A stretch of DNA of 64,000 bases from Rhodoferax sp. PAMC 29310 (GCF_017948265.1 NZ_CP072852.1:124001-188000); one strand, 5' to 3'. Positions 8,067 through 18,029 are shown, counted from the first letter of the stretch. A program made the numbers and translations. The notes: a model not told the origin generated them from the letters alone.

Positions 8067-9528
8067 TTGACGGTCCCCTTTCAGTTTTTGATTTGGTCAC
8101 GTTGGGAACGGTATCGGTCTGCACCTGAAGCACCAGCCCAGTGATCGCGACTACGCGGACCAGTTGACCGGGGCTCAACGGTGCATCGGCCTGCACTTTC
8201 CAGCGCTCGCCGTGAATATGCGCCCAAGCCTGCCCGTCCACCACCTGGGCCACTTTGGCTTGGGTGCCCATGAGATCTTCGCGTCCACTGACCACTGGCG
8301 CCTGCCGCGCCCGTAATGCCATGCCGCCGCCCAGCAGCACACCGGCCGCTGTTGTGAGTGAGATGCCGAACAGCAAAGGCAGCGGGATGCCGAGCCCCGG
8401 TACATCCCGGTCAAACAGTAGCAAGCCGCCAGCGATCAGGGACACGACGCCGCCGACACCGAGCACGCCCAACGCGGGCGTCACCAGCTCGGCGGCCAGC
8501 AGGGCAAAGCCCAGCAGAATCAGCCCTAACGCCGCGTAATTCACGGGCAACAACTGAAACGCGAACAGGGCCAGCAGCAGGCAGATGGCGCCGATTGTGC
8601 CCGGCACGCCAAAGCCAGGGGAGGAAAACTCAAGAAACAGCCCGTACATGCCCAGCAACATCAAGATGAGTGCCAGGCTCGGGTTGGCAATCACGCTCAG
8701 AACCCGGTGTCGAACGCCGGGTGGGCGGACCTCGGTGGCCAGGCCACGCGTTTGCAGGCGGCGTTCGCCCCCCGCCATTTGCACCGTGCGGCCATCGATC
8801 TGGTTCAGCAGGTCGGTCAGGTCGCTGGCCACCACATCAACCACGCGCTCGTTCAAAGCTTCGCTGGCCGTCAAGCTGGCGGCTTCGCGCACCGCGCGCT
8901 CAGCCCAGACGGCGTTGCGCCCGTGCTGCTCGGCTAGGCCGCGAATGAAGGCCGCTGCGTCGTTGACCTGTTTGGCTTTCATGGGGTCGTCTGGCATGGC
9001 AGGTGCTTGGGCTGGTTCATTGGGCGTTGTTTTTTCCGCAGGGGGTGCGGGGGAGCCTTTGGGCGCTTGGGGCACGCCAGGCAAACCGATGGCCACGGGT
9101 GTGGCGGCACCCAACGTGGTGGCGGGCGACATGGCGGCCACGTGGCTGGCGTAGAGGATGTAAGTGCCGGCGCTGGCCGCCCGCGCGCCCGACGGGCTCA
9201 CATAAGTCACCACCGGAACGGGTGAGGCGAGGATGGCCTGAATGATTTCCCGCATGGATGAATCCAGTCCGCCGGGGGTGTCCAACTCCAGCACGACCAA
9301 GGGCGCGCCTTGTTCCTGCGCACGCTGCAGGCCGCGAATGATGTAGTCGGCGCTGGCGGGGCCGATGGCATCTTGCACCGTCAGCACCACGACAGGCGCT
9401 GCGTGGACCGCCGGCCCAGTGATCGCGGTGAGGATCATGACCATAAGCGCCATCAGACTTGCGCACACCCGCCGACTCACACCACATGGCCACATGTTCA
9501 GGCGGGGGGCGGCGCATATTCTGGGCAT
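8059..9528 (-). CDS. NfeD-family membrane serine protease (long form)
   Basis: 489 residues. A signal sequence leads into a ClpP-like protease domain with the catalytic Ser in [11 protein letters not shown] (S119) and a candidate Lys at 184 or 186 (DPMKAKQ). Four to five membrane helices (about 275-400) and a C-terminal OB-fold NfeD domain follow. This is the NfeD1b layout known from the archaeal stomatin-specific protease PH1510. It precedes and overlaps the slipin gene. The start at 9528 is the first of several; a later Met near residue 26 would still give a signal peptide. Confidence 0.88.
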   Translation of the reverse strand: MPRICAAPRLNMWPCGVSRRVCASLMALMVMILTAITGPAVHAAPVVVLTVQDAIGPASADYIIRGLQRAQEQGAPLVVLELDTPGGLDSSMREIIQAILASPVPVVTYVSPSGARAASAGTYILYASHVAAMSPATTLGAATPVAIGLPGVPQAPKGSPAPPAEKTTPNEPAQAPAMPDDPMKAKQVNDAAAFIRGLAEQHGRNAVWAERAVREAASLTASEALNERVVDVVASDLTDLLNQIDGRTVQMAGGERRLQTRGLATEVRPPGVRHRVLSVIANPSLALILMLLGMYGLFLEFSSPGFGVPGTIGAICLLLALFAFQLLPVNYAALGLILLGFALLAAELVTPALGVLGVGGVVSLIAGGLLLFDRDVPGLGIPLPLLFGISLTTAAGVLLGGGMALRARQAPVVSGREDLMGTQAKVAQVVDGQAWAHIHGERWKVQADAPLSPGQLVRVVAITGLVLQVQTDTVPNVTKSKTERGPSNV

Positions 9529-10143
9529 GGCATCTCCAGTCAGGGTTATCGGTCAGGCGTTTGCCATACGGTCCCGGCAAGCGCTTATTCCAAATCGTCA
9601 TCATGCGCCCATGAGGAGAATGGCCATTGATCGAAATCAATGGAGAGGGGCGTGGTTTGTTGGACCAGGGCCTGATTGGTGAATCAAATGCTTGCAGAGA
9701 TTCTGGCAATTGTTGCCTTTAACCCCCGTAGTAAAGATGTTTATCGCTACCAAATATATAGCGACTCTCGCTGCGCTTCATCGAGCTTGCGTTGAGGGTT
9801 TGGTGAGATTGGTCGCAATGGCCGGGATCGTGGCAATTCGGCTGCACGGGCCGCGAAACGACGGCAACGCCGAGTGAACCACCACTGACCCTGACCACTT
9901 AGACAGCTAGCCGTCCAGGTTGAAATCAACCACGCAACAACGCTGGCCGCATAGGGGTGTCTAGCGCCCTTGCCGCGCCGGCAGGGGTGGAGAGGGGGGA
10001 AGGAAATAGGCCGTGGCACTCCAACTGCATCACCATTCAATCCATCATGGGTTTAATGGTAATGCAGGCATTCTGCGGCGGCGTCTCAAGTCACGCTGGA
10101 TGGGAGTGCACTGCGATTGCTAGCGCAGTGCCCTTCACTTACA
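9529..10143. other. gene-free stretch
   Basis: I see no convincing gene in 615 bases. Short frames on both strands lack ribosome-binding sites and domain features. Around 9750-9775 there is a short AT-rich palindrome (cgctaccaaatatatagcg) that resembles the core of the dispersed repeat. The rest is unremarkable. Confidence 0.5.
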
Positions 10144-10806
10144 TCATTTTTTGATCTCGGTGTAGTCACCACGGGCCCGCAAAATCACGGTCACGTTGGA
10201 CTTGCCCCGATTGCGCCAGTACCAGCCATGATTGCCCGTGAACGCGGCTTGCAGCACCCCGTCGTCGGAAGAAACGCCGCGCCCCTTTTCGTAGCTGATT
10301 GAATTGCCCGGGCCATCTCCGTGGGTGTCGAAGTTGACCTGCCCGCCCTCAACAACCCACGAATATTGGGCCTTCGCGCCTTCCAGCATTTTTAGTTTGA
10401 TCTCCGTACCTTCTCCCGGAGTCAGGGTGAACGGTATCTCATCGCGCCATGCAATCATGGGAGCGGCGGGTTTCGCCAGTTCCTTCGGGACAGTAGCCAC
10501 TACAGGGCTGGCTGCTGGTTCTGCCACATTGGCCGTTGCCATGCCAGTAGCGCTTTTTGTGGGCGCCTTTGCTGCCGGTGCGTCAGCAGCATCGGCGGCG
10601 GCCTCTGCCGCCAGCTGTTGCTTGACCTCACCCATTTCAGTCATCCGAAGGACTCGGCCGATCCCAGTGGGGTCGATGCCGTATTCGGCCGGAAGCACCA
10701 CGGCAACCAAAAGAACCAGCGCCGAAATGGCGGCCAGGATGGTGGATCGCAGGAGCTGCTTGGAAGACGGCAGCTCGGCGCGTGAGGGTGAATCGCTGTT
10801 GTACAT
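10144..10806 (-). CDS. membrane-anchored protein of the HupE-linked metal region
   Basis: One N-terminal membrane helix (LLRSTILAAISALVLLVAVVLP), an Ala/Pro-rich spacer, and a C-terminal extracytoplasmic domain that looks like a small beta-sandwich (YSWVVEGGQVNFDTHGD, AAFTGNHGWYWRN). Proteins like this are often labelled transmembrane anchor protein and sit beside HupE/UreJ genes in metal-resistance regions. I chose ATG 10806 because AAAGGA precedes it; the frame also has an ATG at 10833. It follows the HupE-like gene with about 20 bases between. The role is unknown; a periplasmic metal or envelope function is inferred from context only. Confidence 0.65.
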   Translation of the reverse strand: MYNSDSPSRAELPSSKQLLRSTILAAISALVLLVAVVLPAEYGIDPTGIGRVLRMTEMGEVKQQLAAEAAADAADAPAAKAPTKSATGMATANVAEPAASPVVATVPKELAKPAAPMIAWRDEIPFTLTPGEGTEIKLKMLEGAKAQYSWVVEGGQVNFDTHGDGPGNSISYEKGRGVSSDDGVLQAAFTGNHGWYWRNRGKSNVTVILRARGDYTEIKK

Positions 10807-10826
10807 GTTAGAAATTCCTTTGGTGT

Positions 10827-11564
10827 TCAACACACAAAATAGCCGGTGAGCTGCATGCCCACCAAAATGAAACCCGCGCTCATCATGGCGACGTTGGCGG
10901 TGTAGGCGTGTTTGATGAAGCTGGGTGTGCGGCGCCAGTAGCTCATGCCGATCAAGATGACTGCCAATGCCAACAGCTGCCCGATTTCAACGCCCACGTT
11001 GAACGCGAGCAGGTTCGGCACGAGGCCGTCGGCGGAGATCTCGTACTCCAGGATCTTGGTTGCCAATCCGAAGCCGTGGAACAGGCCAAAGACCAAAGTC
11101 GCAACTTTGGTGTTGGGTTGAAAACCCAGCCAACGCTGGAAAGCGCCAAGGTTGTCCAACGCCTTGTAGACGACGGACAGGCCGATGATCGCGTCGATCA
11201 GGTAGCTGTTGATACCAACGTTGAAGTACACGCCTAGGATCATGGTCGTGGAATGACCCAACGCGAACAGGCTTACATAGATGCCAATGTGCTGGATGCG
11301 GTAGAGGAAGAAGATCACCCCGAAGAGGAACAGGATGTGGTCATACCCGGTCATCATGTGTTTGGCACCCAGGTACATGAAGGGCAAAAGGTTTACTCCT
11401 GAGATTTCCTGGATGTAGCCTTTGTCGCCAGCCGTGACGGCATGGGCGAAGACCTCATTGCTCCCAATGAGAAGACAAACGATGAGTGCTGAAAGAAATA
11501 GCAGACGGGTATGCCAGTTCGCCCATGGCGAACGTGGCAGCCTGTCGAGTACATGGCTGTGCAT
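10827..11564 (-). CDS. HupE/UreJ-like membrane protein
   Basis: 245 residues with a signal-like first helix and six or seven further membrane helices. It carries the HupE/UreJ_2 hallmark of a His/Asp-rich motif early (MTGYDHILFLFGV) and a second one (FGLFHGFGLA). HupE and UreJ proteins are nickel or cobalt permeases linked to hydrogenase and urease. Here the neighbours are a His-rich exported protein and, divergently, an RcnR-like repressor with an NreB-like exporter, so Ni/Co handling is likely. Import or export cannot be told from sequence. Confidence 0.75.
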   Translation of the reverse strand: MHSHVLDRLPRSPWANWHTRLLFLSALIVCLLIGSNEVFAHAVTAGDKGYIQEISGVNLLPFMYLGAKHMMTGYDHILFLFGVIFFLYRIQHIGIYVSLFALGHSTTMILGVYFNVGINSYLIDAIIGLSVVYKALDNLGAFQRWLGFQPNTKVATLVFGLFHGFGLATKILEYEISADGLVPNLLAFNVGVEIGQLLALAVILIGMSYWRRTPSFIKHAYTANVAMMSAGFILVGMQLTGYFVC

Positions 11565-11635
11565 GAAGGATCCAATGGACTGAAAGAAGTGGTCACGCTA
11601 CGAAATGCAGCGTGAAGGCTGTGACGAGAAGCGCC

Positions 11636-12040
11636 TTAGCCCATCGGTGGGCGATCCAGTCGGTAGGCTTGCCCCATCTCAATCCAGGGCCGCACCATGA
11701 CTTCCCAGCTGGGGAGTTGCGGCGATGCAGCGCCCCAAGTAAGGGGCAGGTAATGGGCCATGTCGTGCGAATGATCCATCGCGTGGTGCGGATGTTCCCC
11801 ACTGGCCCGCTCATCAGCTCCCGAAGCATCTACCTCTTGTACTGCATGCTCATGTCCGTGATTTTCTTCTGGAGCGGTCGGCGCAGACTGATGCGATTCA
11901 ACAATAGCTGCCAGGCCATGGGAACGGGTGAGTCCAATCGATGAGACGACGGTCCCGTATGTGATCACGATGAGCACCAGCCACCGCATACACATTGCTG
12001 CCAGAGTAGGCCGTGTGGATGGTTGAGCAAGCAGGGTCAT
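11636..12040 (-). CDS. His-rich exported protein, putative metal binding
   Basis: About 134 residues. A hydrophobic segment (MRWLVLIVITYGTVVSSIG) suggests export or anchoring. A His/Asp/Glu-rich part follows, with ENHGHEHAVQE and EHPHHAMDHSHDMAH, typical of Ni/Co/Zn binding. I use ATG 12040; the longer frame to 12127 would run through the operator and the start of the divergent repressor gene. No strong ribosome-binding site is seen, so the start could be a few codons later. It is the first gene of the leftward operon with the HupE-like and anchor genes. Confidence 0.55.
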   Translation of the reverse strand: MTLLAQPSTRPTLAAMCMRWLVLIVITYGTVVSSIGLTRSHGLAAIVESHQSAPTAPEENHGHEHAVQEVDASGADERASGEHPHHAMDHSHDMAHYLPLTWGAASPQLPSWEVMVRPWIEMGQAYRLDRPPMG

Positions 12041-12064
12041 GAAGTTTTTGTGGGGGTTCGTAGG

Positions 12065-12095
12065 ATTATAGTATCCCCCCAGGGAGGATAATACC
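12065..12095. promoter_or_regulatory. CsoR/RcnR-type operator between divergent metal genes
   Basis: The 60-bp gap between the leftward His-rich gene and the rightward repressor contains attatagtatcccccc followed by agggaggataatacc. This is a C-run flanked by AT-rich, near-inverted TAGTAT/ATAATAC ends. RcnR/DmeR-type repressors bind G/C tracts flanked by such AT inverted repeats. It overlaps the ribosome-binding site (GGGAGG) of the repressor gene, consistent with autoregulation. Confidence 0.55.
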
Positions 12096-12099
12096 GAGC

Positions 12100-12378
12100 A
12101 TGACACAACCGCACATCCACGCTTCACACTCCGCCGTCATCAAGCGTCTAAAGAGGGCGAATGGGCATCTGAGCAGCACGATAGCCATGTTGGTGGAGGG
12201 ACGTCCCTGCCTGGATATCGCTCAGCAGTTGCAGGCTGTGGAGAAGGCTGTACAGCAAGCCAAGAAGGCACTGATCCAGGACCATTTGGATCACTGCCTT
12301 GAGCATCTCGTGGGACCACTGGGTGGAGAGCAAAAAAACGCGATGGACGAGTTCAAGGAAATCACTCGGTACCTCTGA
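12100..12378 (+). CDS. RcnR/DmeR-like metal-sensing repressor (CsoR family)
   Basis: 92 residues, all helical. The N-terminus MTQPHIHASH carries His residues as in RcnR-type Ni/Co sensors. The body has SAVIKRLKRANGHL, a Cys in GRPCLDIAQQL (the invariant family Cys) and the second metal-binding helix DHLDHCLEH. It resembles DmeR of the Ni/Co-responsive group more than the copper sensor CsoR. It should repress both divergent units until Ni or Co binds. The next gene is an NreB-like exporter 45 bases downstream. Confidence 0.82.
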   Translation: MTQPHIHASHSAVIKRLKRANGHLSSTIAMLVEGRPCLDIAQQLQAVEKAVQQAKKALIQDHLDHCLEHLVGPLGGEQKNAMDEFKEITRYL

Positions 12379-12423
12379 GTTGTTGGCTCTTACCCACCGA
12401 ACGCCGATCCTTTACGACAAAGC

Positions 12424-13749
12424 ATGCTGGACATTCTCTCCAACCGTACCTACCGCCACTTGTTCGCCGCTCAGGTGATTGCCTTGATTGGAACCGGTCT
12501 GGCTGCCGTGGCGCTTGGGCTTTTGGCCTTTGACTTGGCCGGCGAGAACGCAGGGATGGTCCTGGGAACCGCATTGGCCATCAAGATGATCGCCTACGTG
12601 GGCGTGGCGCCGGTCGCAGCGGCATTTGCCGAACACCTGCCCAGACGCACCATGCTGGTGACTCTGGACCTGGTACGAGCAGGTGTTGCCCTGCTGCTGC
12701 CGTTTGTTTCCCAAATTTGGGAGATCTACGTGTTGATTTTTGTGTTGCAGGCGGCCTCGGCCGCTTTCACACCCACCTTCCAAGCCATCATCCCTGACGT
12801 CCTTCCTAAAGAGGCGGACTACACCAAGGCCTTGTCGCTTTCGCGCCTTACCTACGACATGGAGAGTCTTGTCAGCCCGATGTTGGCCGCCGCGTTGCTG
12901 ACGGTGATCACCTTTCACAATTTGTTTGCGGGCACGGTCGTTGGGTTCTTGGCTTCTGCCGTGTTGGTGGTCTCGGTCGTCTTGCCCACGCATCCAGCTC
13001 CACAGCGTCGCAGCATTTACGACCGAAGCACACGCGGCCTGCGAATTTACCTGGCGACACCTCGGCTGCGCGGTTTGCTTGCTGTCAATGCGGCCGTCGC
13101 GGCGGCCGGCTCCATGGTTTTTGTCAACACCGTGGTCATCGTGCAGGGTCGATTCGGTTTGACCCAGAGCGCGGTGGCCCTTGCGTTGGCCAGCTTTGGT
13201 GCCGGCTCCATGATCGCTGCGTTGGCCTTGCCCGGCTTGTTGGAGAAACTGGCCGAACGGCGCGTGATGTTGGCCGGCATAGCGTTGATGGTCGTGGGCA
13301 TGTTCGCAGGCACCTTGGTAGTGGGGCACGCCTCACTCATGACCTTGTGGTTCTGCCTCGGTTTGGGTTACTCCACCGCCCAGACCCCTTCTGGGCGCTT
13401 GTTGCGGCGATCCGCGAATCCTGAGGATCGACCTGCGCTGTTTGCGGCTCAATTTGCACTGTCGCATGCTTGCTGGTTGTTGTTCTACCCCTTGGCCGGT
13501 TGGCTCGGGACGCGTTACGGCATGCCAGTGACGTTTGCCATTCTGGGTAGTTCCGGGGCAATGGCTGTCTGGGTAGCCCTGGTGGTCTGGCCGACTCATG
13601 ACCCAGAGGTCATCGAGCACGAACACCTGGAATTGCCAGCAGGACATGCCCACATCCGTGGAGCCGGTCCAACCACCCAGGGTGTGCGCCACTCCCACTC
13701 TTTCGTTGTCGATGACGAGCACCCGCATTGGCCGAGCATGGGAGGTTGA
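12424..13749 (+). CDS. MFS transporter with His-rich C-terminus, NreB-like
   Basis: 441 residues with about 12 membrane helices of the MFS_3/enterobactin-exporter type. The C-terminal tail is His-rich (EVIEHEHLELPAGHAHIRG, GVRHSHSFVVDDEHPHW). This is the architecture of the nickel exporters NreB and NrsD, where the tail binds nickel. It follows the metal repressor in the same direction, so it is probably induced by Ni or Co. The symbol is not certain. Confidence 0.8.
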   Translation: MLDILSNRTYRHLFAAQVIALIGTGLAAVALGLLAFDLAGENAGMVLGTALAIKMIAYVGVAPVAAAFAEHLPRRTMLVTLDLVRAGVALLLPFVSQIWEIYVLIFVLQAASAAFTPTFQAIIPDVLPKEADYTKALSLSRLTYDMESLVSPMLAAALLTVITFHNLFAGTVVGFLASAVLVVSVVLPTHPAPQRRSIYDRSTRGLRIYLATPRLRGLLAVNAAVAAAGSMVFVNTVVIVQGRFGLTQSAVALALASFGAGSMIAALALPGLLEKLAERRVMLAGIALMVVGMFAGTLVVGHASLMTLWFCLGLGYSTAQTPSGRLLRRSANPEDRPALFAAQFALSHACWLLFYPLAGWLGTRYGMPVTFAILGSSGAMAVWVALVVWPTHDPEVIEHEHLELPAGHAHIRGAGPTTQGVRHSHSFVVDDEHPHWPSMGG

Positions 13750-14006
13750 TGTCGCAATCACTGGGCCAATGTCTGGTTCAGCTTGTGGTGGTTCAGCGCG
13801 TCATTTTTGATTCCGTCCGGACAATGCGCGGCCATCGCCAGCAGGTCAACCAAGAGTTGCTCAATGCTTTTAACCTCAAGGCACGGTGAAATCTGTGGGG
13901 CTAGCTATTGAAATCATAACGTTCTGGTACAGCAGCCAGTCGAACACCGTATGCCACCTTCGACGTCATCACCTGCGCGGCAACCCCCATCGGCCTCCCG
14001 CCCAGT

Positions 14007-14909
14007 TCAATCAAACAATCCCTCAAACCCCGCTAACGGCTCAAACCGCTTGTTGCGGTAGACCAGCCGGGTGGGGCCGAGCAGGGCGCGGACGCGCAGG
14101 GAGTGGCGTTCGTCTCCGGGGTAGCAAATCACGCGCTCTCCGCTGTCGTCAAACGACTCGGGGGCGACCAGCGATGGTGGGGCATTTCGGGCGGCTTGCA
14201 GGACGCTGGCCACCTCGGTGTGGCGGGCCAGTTGTGCCAGGCTCATGATTTGCGGCGGGGCCAACTCAATCTGTCCCGCCCAATACTGCGTCAGCGCCGC
14301 GCGGGGGCTGAGCCACACGCTGTCGGTGGCCTCATGGTCGTCGTGGCGGGCCACTTGGCCGGTGGGCACGGCGGCCACAAAAAAACGGGTGTCAAAGCGC
14401 TTGTTGGTGACGGAGGGTTGTCGCGGTGTGATCCAGCGCGACCAGGGCAGCATGCTGCTGCTGTTCAGGCGCAGGGTCAGTTGCGCCAGCATGGCGTCAA
14501 AGGTGATGCCTTCGCGCAGCAGGCGGGTGCCGTGCTCGGCCTGGGTGGCCGAGGCACCATGGGCAAACAAGACGCCTGATTCTTCAAATGCCTCCCGCAT
14601 GGCGGCCACATAGAAGCTGGCGGCCGTGAGAGGGGCAATGTCGTGTTCGTTCAGGTTTTGATGCAGCAAAGTCAGGGGCTGGTCCAGGTGGGAGTCCATG
14701 TTCAGCAGCGCATCCGTCGCATCCACCTTGCCGCCAGGAAAAACATAAACGCCGCCCAGCACATCAGACAGGGCATGGCGGCGCACCATAAACACCTGCA
14801 GGCCGTCGTCGCCATCGCGCAGCATCACCACCGTGGCAGCCGGGCGCGGCGGGGTGGCGATGATTTCAGAGTTCAGTTCCATGGATGCTTTCAGGTGGGC
14901 AGTCGCCAC
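14007..14909 (-). CDS. Nudix hydrolase
   Basis: 300 residues with an N-terminal Nudix domain. The Nudix box is spread over a long insertion, as in the NUDT7/19-like group: FPGGKVD, then AAMREAFEESGVLF with the REAxEE core near residue 105. Such proteins hydrolyse CoA or other nucleoside diphosphate derivatives. The start may be 14909 or the in-frame ATG 14882. It lies head-to-head with the SDR gene across 82 bases. Confidence 0.85.
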   Translation of the reverse strand: MATAHLKASMELNSEIIATPPRPAATVVMLRDGDDGLQVFMVRRHALSDVLGGVYVFPGGKVDATDALLNMDSHLDQPLTLLHQNLNEHDIAPLTAASFYVAAMREAFEESGVLFAHGASATQAEHGTRLLREGITFDAMLAQLTLRLNSSSMLPWSRWITPRQPSVTNKRFDTRFFVAAVPTGQVARHDDHEATDSVWLSPRAALTQYWAGQIELAPPQIMSLAQLARHTEVASVLQAARNAPPSLVAPESFDDSGERVICYPGDERHSLRVRALLGPTRLVYRNKRFEPLAGFEGLFD

Positions 14910-14991
14910 CGTGACGTAGAGTGGGGGCGTGGCCGGGGGAGACTAGCAGAATCACCCTGCCAACTGCCTTACTTACCTTTCAGGAAAAAAC

Positions 14992-15879
14992 ATGACTATT
15001 GAATTCAAAGACCGCGTTGCCATCGTCACCGGCGCCGGCGGCGGTTTGGGCCGACAACATGCGCTGGCACTGGCCGCACGCGGTGCCAAGGTGCTTGTGA
15101 ATGATCTTGGCCCAGCGGCTGAGATTGTGGCAGCCGAGATTCGCGCGGCAGGTGGTGAGGCCATCGCCAACCAGGCATCGGTGACCGACGCTGTGGCGGT
15201 GCAAGCCATGGTTCAGCAGGCCATGGACGCTTGGGGGCGGGTCGATATTTTGGTGAACAACGCCGGCATTCTGCGTGACAAAAGCTTTACCAAAATGGAG
15301 CTGGCAGACTTTGAACTGGTGCTGAACGTACACCTGATTGGCGCTGTGCATTGCTGCAAGGCCGTGTGGCCGATCATGAACGCACAGAAATATGGTCGCA
15401 TCATCATGACCACGTCATCCAGCGGCTTGTATGGCAACTTTGGCCAGTCCAACTACGGCGCGGCCAAGATGGCGCTGGTGGGTTTGATGCAAACCCTGTC
15501 TATTGAAGGTGCCAAGAACGACATTCGCGTGAATTGCCTGGCGCCCACCGCCGCCACGCAAATGACCGAAGGCCTGATGCCCGAAGCCGTGTTGGCCGCT
15601 TTGAAGCCTGAGGCGGTGGTGCCCGCGCTGCTGGTGCTGGCGTCCACCGACGCGCCCAATCGCACCATTCTGTGTGCCGGGGCGGGCACCTTTGAGGCGG
15701 CCCACATCACCTTGACTGGCGGAATTTGGTTGGGCATGGGCGATGAGGTGCCCGAGCAGTTGGCGCGGCGTCTGGCCGAGGTGACGGAGCGAGCGGGCGA
15801 GAGCGTGCCGCAAAGCGGCGCGGCTCAAGGCACCAACGAGGTGGGCAAGGCGATGAAGATGGCCGCCGCTCAAAAATAG
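14992..15879 (+). CDS. SDR family oxidoreductase, hydroxyacyl-CoA dehydrogenase-like
   Basis: 295 residues with the NAD(P) motif TGAGGGLG near residue 15, NNAG near 88, and the catalytic Ser...YGAAK. The sequence around VLVNDLGPAAE and the extended C-terminus resembles the dehydrogenase unit of multifunctional beta-oxidation enzyme type 2, so 3-hydroxyacyl-CoA is a likely substrate. ATG 14992 has a TCAGGAAAA ribosome-binding site. Confidence 0.85.
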   Translation: MTIEFKDRVAIVTGAGGGLGRQHALALAARGAKVLVNDLGPAAEIVAAEIRAAGGEAIANQASVTDAVAVQAMVQQAMDAWGRVDILVNNAGILRDKSFTKMELADFELVLNVHLIGAVHCCKAVWPIMNAQKYGRIIMTTSSSGLYGNFGQSNYGAAKMALVGLMQTLSIEGAKNDIRVNCLAPTAATQMTEGLMPEAVLAALKPEAVVPALLVLASTDAPNRTILCAGAGTFEAAHITLTGGIWLGMGDEVPEQLARRLAEVTERAGESVPQSGAAQGTNEVGKAMKMAAAQK

Positions 15880-15919
15880 AGCGTAAAGAGGCCGCGCAAA
15901 GGGGCCGGTCAGCGGCGCA

Positions 15920-16813
15920 CTACTTCCGAGGAGTGGGTGACGCCATGGCACGCTGTCGGACCCACCAGCTTTCCAGCGTGTAAATCAGTAGCGCGATCCA
16001 GATCAAGACAAAGCCAAACAGACGTGCCGGCTGAAGCGGTTCGTTGAACGCCCAAATGCCCAGGCCAAACTGCAAGGTGGGCGAAATGTATTGCAAGATT
16101 CCCATGGTGGTCATGGGAATGCGGCGGGCACCCGCTGCAAACAGCAGCAAGGGAATGGCGGTCAACGGTCCCGCCAGCACCAGCCAGCTTAGCTCGGTCA
16201 TGTTGCCCTGGGCCAGCACACCTTGGCCGCTCCAGGTCCAAAACCCGAGTGCAACTGCGCCAATGGGCGCCAGCATCATGGTCTCCAGCGCCAGTCCTTC
16301 CAGTGCGCCCAAGGGTGCCACTTTGCGCATCAAGCCATAGAAACCAAAGCTCAAAGCCAGTACCAGTGCCACCCACGGGAAATGGGCCGTTTGCAAGGCC
16401 AACCACAACACGCCTGCCGCCGCTACGCTGACGGCAAACCACTGCCCGCGCCGTGGTCGCTCATGCAGAAAAACCAGACCCAGCGCCACGTTGATCAAAG
16501 GCAGCATGAAGTAGCCCAGGCTGGCGTCCAACACGTGGCCGTTTTGCACGGCCCAGACATAGACCAGCCAGTTGGTGGACAGCAACAAGGCGGAGAGGGC
16601 AAACGCGCCCAACACCCGTGGCTGCTGGCGCAGCGCGCCAATCCAGGCCCAGCGCTTCATGACCGTCAGTACCAGCAGGACAAAGATCATGGACCACACC
16701 GTGCGGTGCATGACCACTTCTAAAGACGGCACGTCCGCCACCTGCTTGAAGTAAAGCGGGAACAAACCCCAGAAAATATACGCCAGCGAGGCGAAAACAA
16801 CACCGATATTCAT
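15920..16813 (-). CDS. rarD: EamA family transporter RarD
   Basis: 297 residues with ten predicted membrane helices. It has typical RarD stretches at the N-terminus (YIFWGLFPLYFKQV), in the middle (TNWLVYVWAVQNGHVLDASLGY) and late (MGILQYISPTLQF). RarD proteins are drug/metabolite-superfamily transporters; E. coli RarD was linked to chloramphenicol sensitivity, but the physiological substrate is unknown. It is a single gene, convergent with the SDR gene. Confidence 0.9.
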   Translation of the reverse strand: MNIGVVFASLAYIFWGLFPLYFKQVADVPSLEVVMHRTVWSMIFVLLVLTVMKRWAWIGALRQQPRVLGAFALSALLLSTNWLVYVWAVQNGHVLDASLGYFMLPLINVALGLVFLHERPRRGQWFAVSVAAAGVLWLALQTAHFPWVALVLALSFGFYGLMRKVAPLGALEGLALETMMLAPIGAVALGFWTWSGQGVLAQGNMTELSWLVLAGPLTAIPLLLFAAGARRIPMTTMGILQYISPTLQFGLGIWAFNEPLQPARLFGFVLIWIALLIYTLESWWVRQRAMASPTPRK

Positions 16814-17081
16814 GTGGGCCTTTGAGCTGGCAAGTGTGAGCGTTTGGAGCGAAGTGCAGACACTGAGGTCGCCGTTTTCGTACCTCGTTCAGAGATGGCA
16901 CTGGCACACCTTAAGTGTCTGAAAACACCTGAATGGGTAGCGTTTTTTGAACGTTTGAGTATAGCCAGCAGGCGCCTGGAGAGGACGATCCCGAATCGGG
17001 TCCGATGGGCTCGCCCGGAATCGGGGGCCACCTGTTAATGTGGCGTCTTCTTCTGTTTGATTGGCGCAAGGCGCATAACGC

Positions 17082-18008
17082 ATGACTGTTCTACATATTG
17101 AAACCCCGTACTTTGAATCCCAGGCCTTAAGCCGCCACGCCGGTTGCGCCGTCTGGCTGAAGATGGAGGCCTTGCAGCCGCCGGGGTCGTTCAAAATTCG
17201 CGGCGTGGGCCTGGCGTGCCAGACCCATGTGCAGCGCGGGGCCAAGCGATTTGTTTCGTCCTCAGGCGGCAATGCCGGTATTGCCGTGGCCTACGCGGGG
17301 CGCAAACTAGGTGTTCCGGTGACGGTGGTGGTGCCGCAAACCACCACGGAGCGCGCCAAGGCGTTGATTCGCCAGGAGGGTGCCGAGGTCATCGTTCACG
17401 GCCCGTCCTGGCAAGAGGCCAATGCGCTGGCGGTGTCCATGTTGACGCCCAGCGACGCCTTCATTCACCCCTTTGACGACCCGCTTTTGTGGCAAGGCCA
17501 CGCCTCTTTGGTAGACGAAATGGTGACTCAGGGCGCAAAGCCGGAAGCCATCGTGTTGTCGGTCGGCGGTGGTGGCTTGCTCAGCGGCGTGTTGGAAGGC
17601 CTGCACCGCAATGGTTGGGCTGATGTGCCCGTGATCGCGGTGGAAACCGCCGGGGCGGACTCATTTTCGCAATCGGTGACAGCTGGGCGCCGGGCAACAC
17701 TGCCCGCGATCACCAGCATCGCCACCTCGCTGGGCGCGCGCCAGGTGTGCCAGCAAGCGTGGGAATGGACCGGGCGCCACACGATTCACCCCGTGGTGGT
17801 GTCCGACAGCGAAGCCTTGGCGGCCTGCGCGTCATTCGTATCCGACCAGCGCGTGGTGGTGGAGCCGGCTTGTGGCGCGGCACTGGCTGCGGTGTATGGC
17901 CGCTTGCCCGTGCTGGCCCCCTTCAAAACAGTAGCGGTGATGGTGTGTGGCGGCGTCACGGCCAGCCTGGAGCAAATGCAGCAATGGGCGGGCGTTGCCA
18001 AGGCCTGA
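17082..18008 (+). CDS. PLP-dependent serine/threonine dehydratase
   Basis: 308 residues of fold-type II PLP enzyme. The PLP lysine is in GSFKIRG (about residue 39), the phosphate loop is SSGGNAG, and the second loop is GGGGLLSG. This is the L-serine/L-threonine dehydratase group, which deaminates Ser or Thr to pyruvate or 2-oxobutyrate. The length is that of the catalytic domain only, with no ACT regulatory domain. It stands alone, convergent with the nitronate monooxygenase gene. Confidence 0.85.
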   Translation: MTVLHIETPYFESQALSRHAGCAVWLKMEALQPPGSFKIRGVGLACQTHVQRGAKRFVSSSGGNAGIAVAYAGRKLGVPVTVVVPQTTTERAKALIRQEGAEVIVHGPSWQEANALAVSMLTPSDAFIHPFDDPLLWQGHASLVDEMVTQGAKPEAIVLSVGGGGLLSGVLEGLHRNGWADVPVIAVETAGADSFSQSVTAGRRATLPAITSIATSLGARQVCQQAWEWTGRHTIHPVVVSDSEALAACASFVSDQRVVVEPACGAALAAVYGRLPVLAPFKTVAVMVCGGVTASLEQMQQWAGVAKA

Positions 18009-18029
18009 TCTCCGCTTGCAACCACGCGC

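Noticed and set aside
9692..10040. Short frames between NfeD and the anchor gene
   Set aside because: Low-complexity translations, no start signals, no domain.
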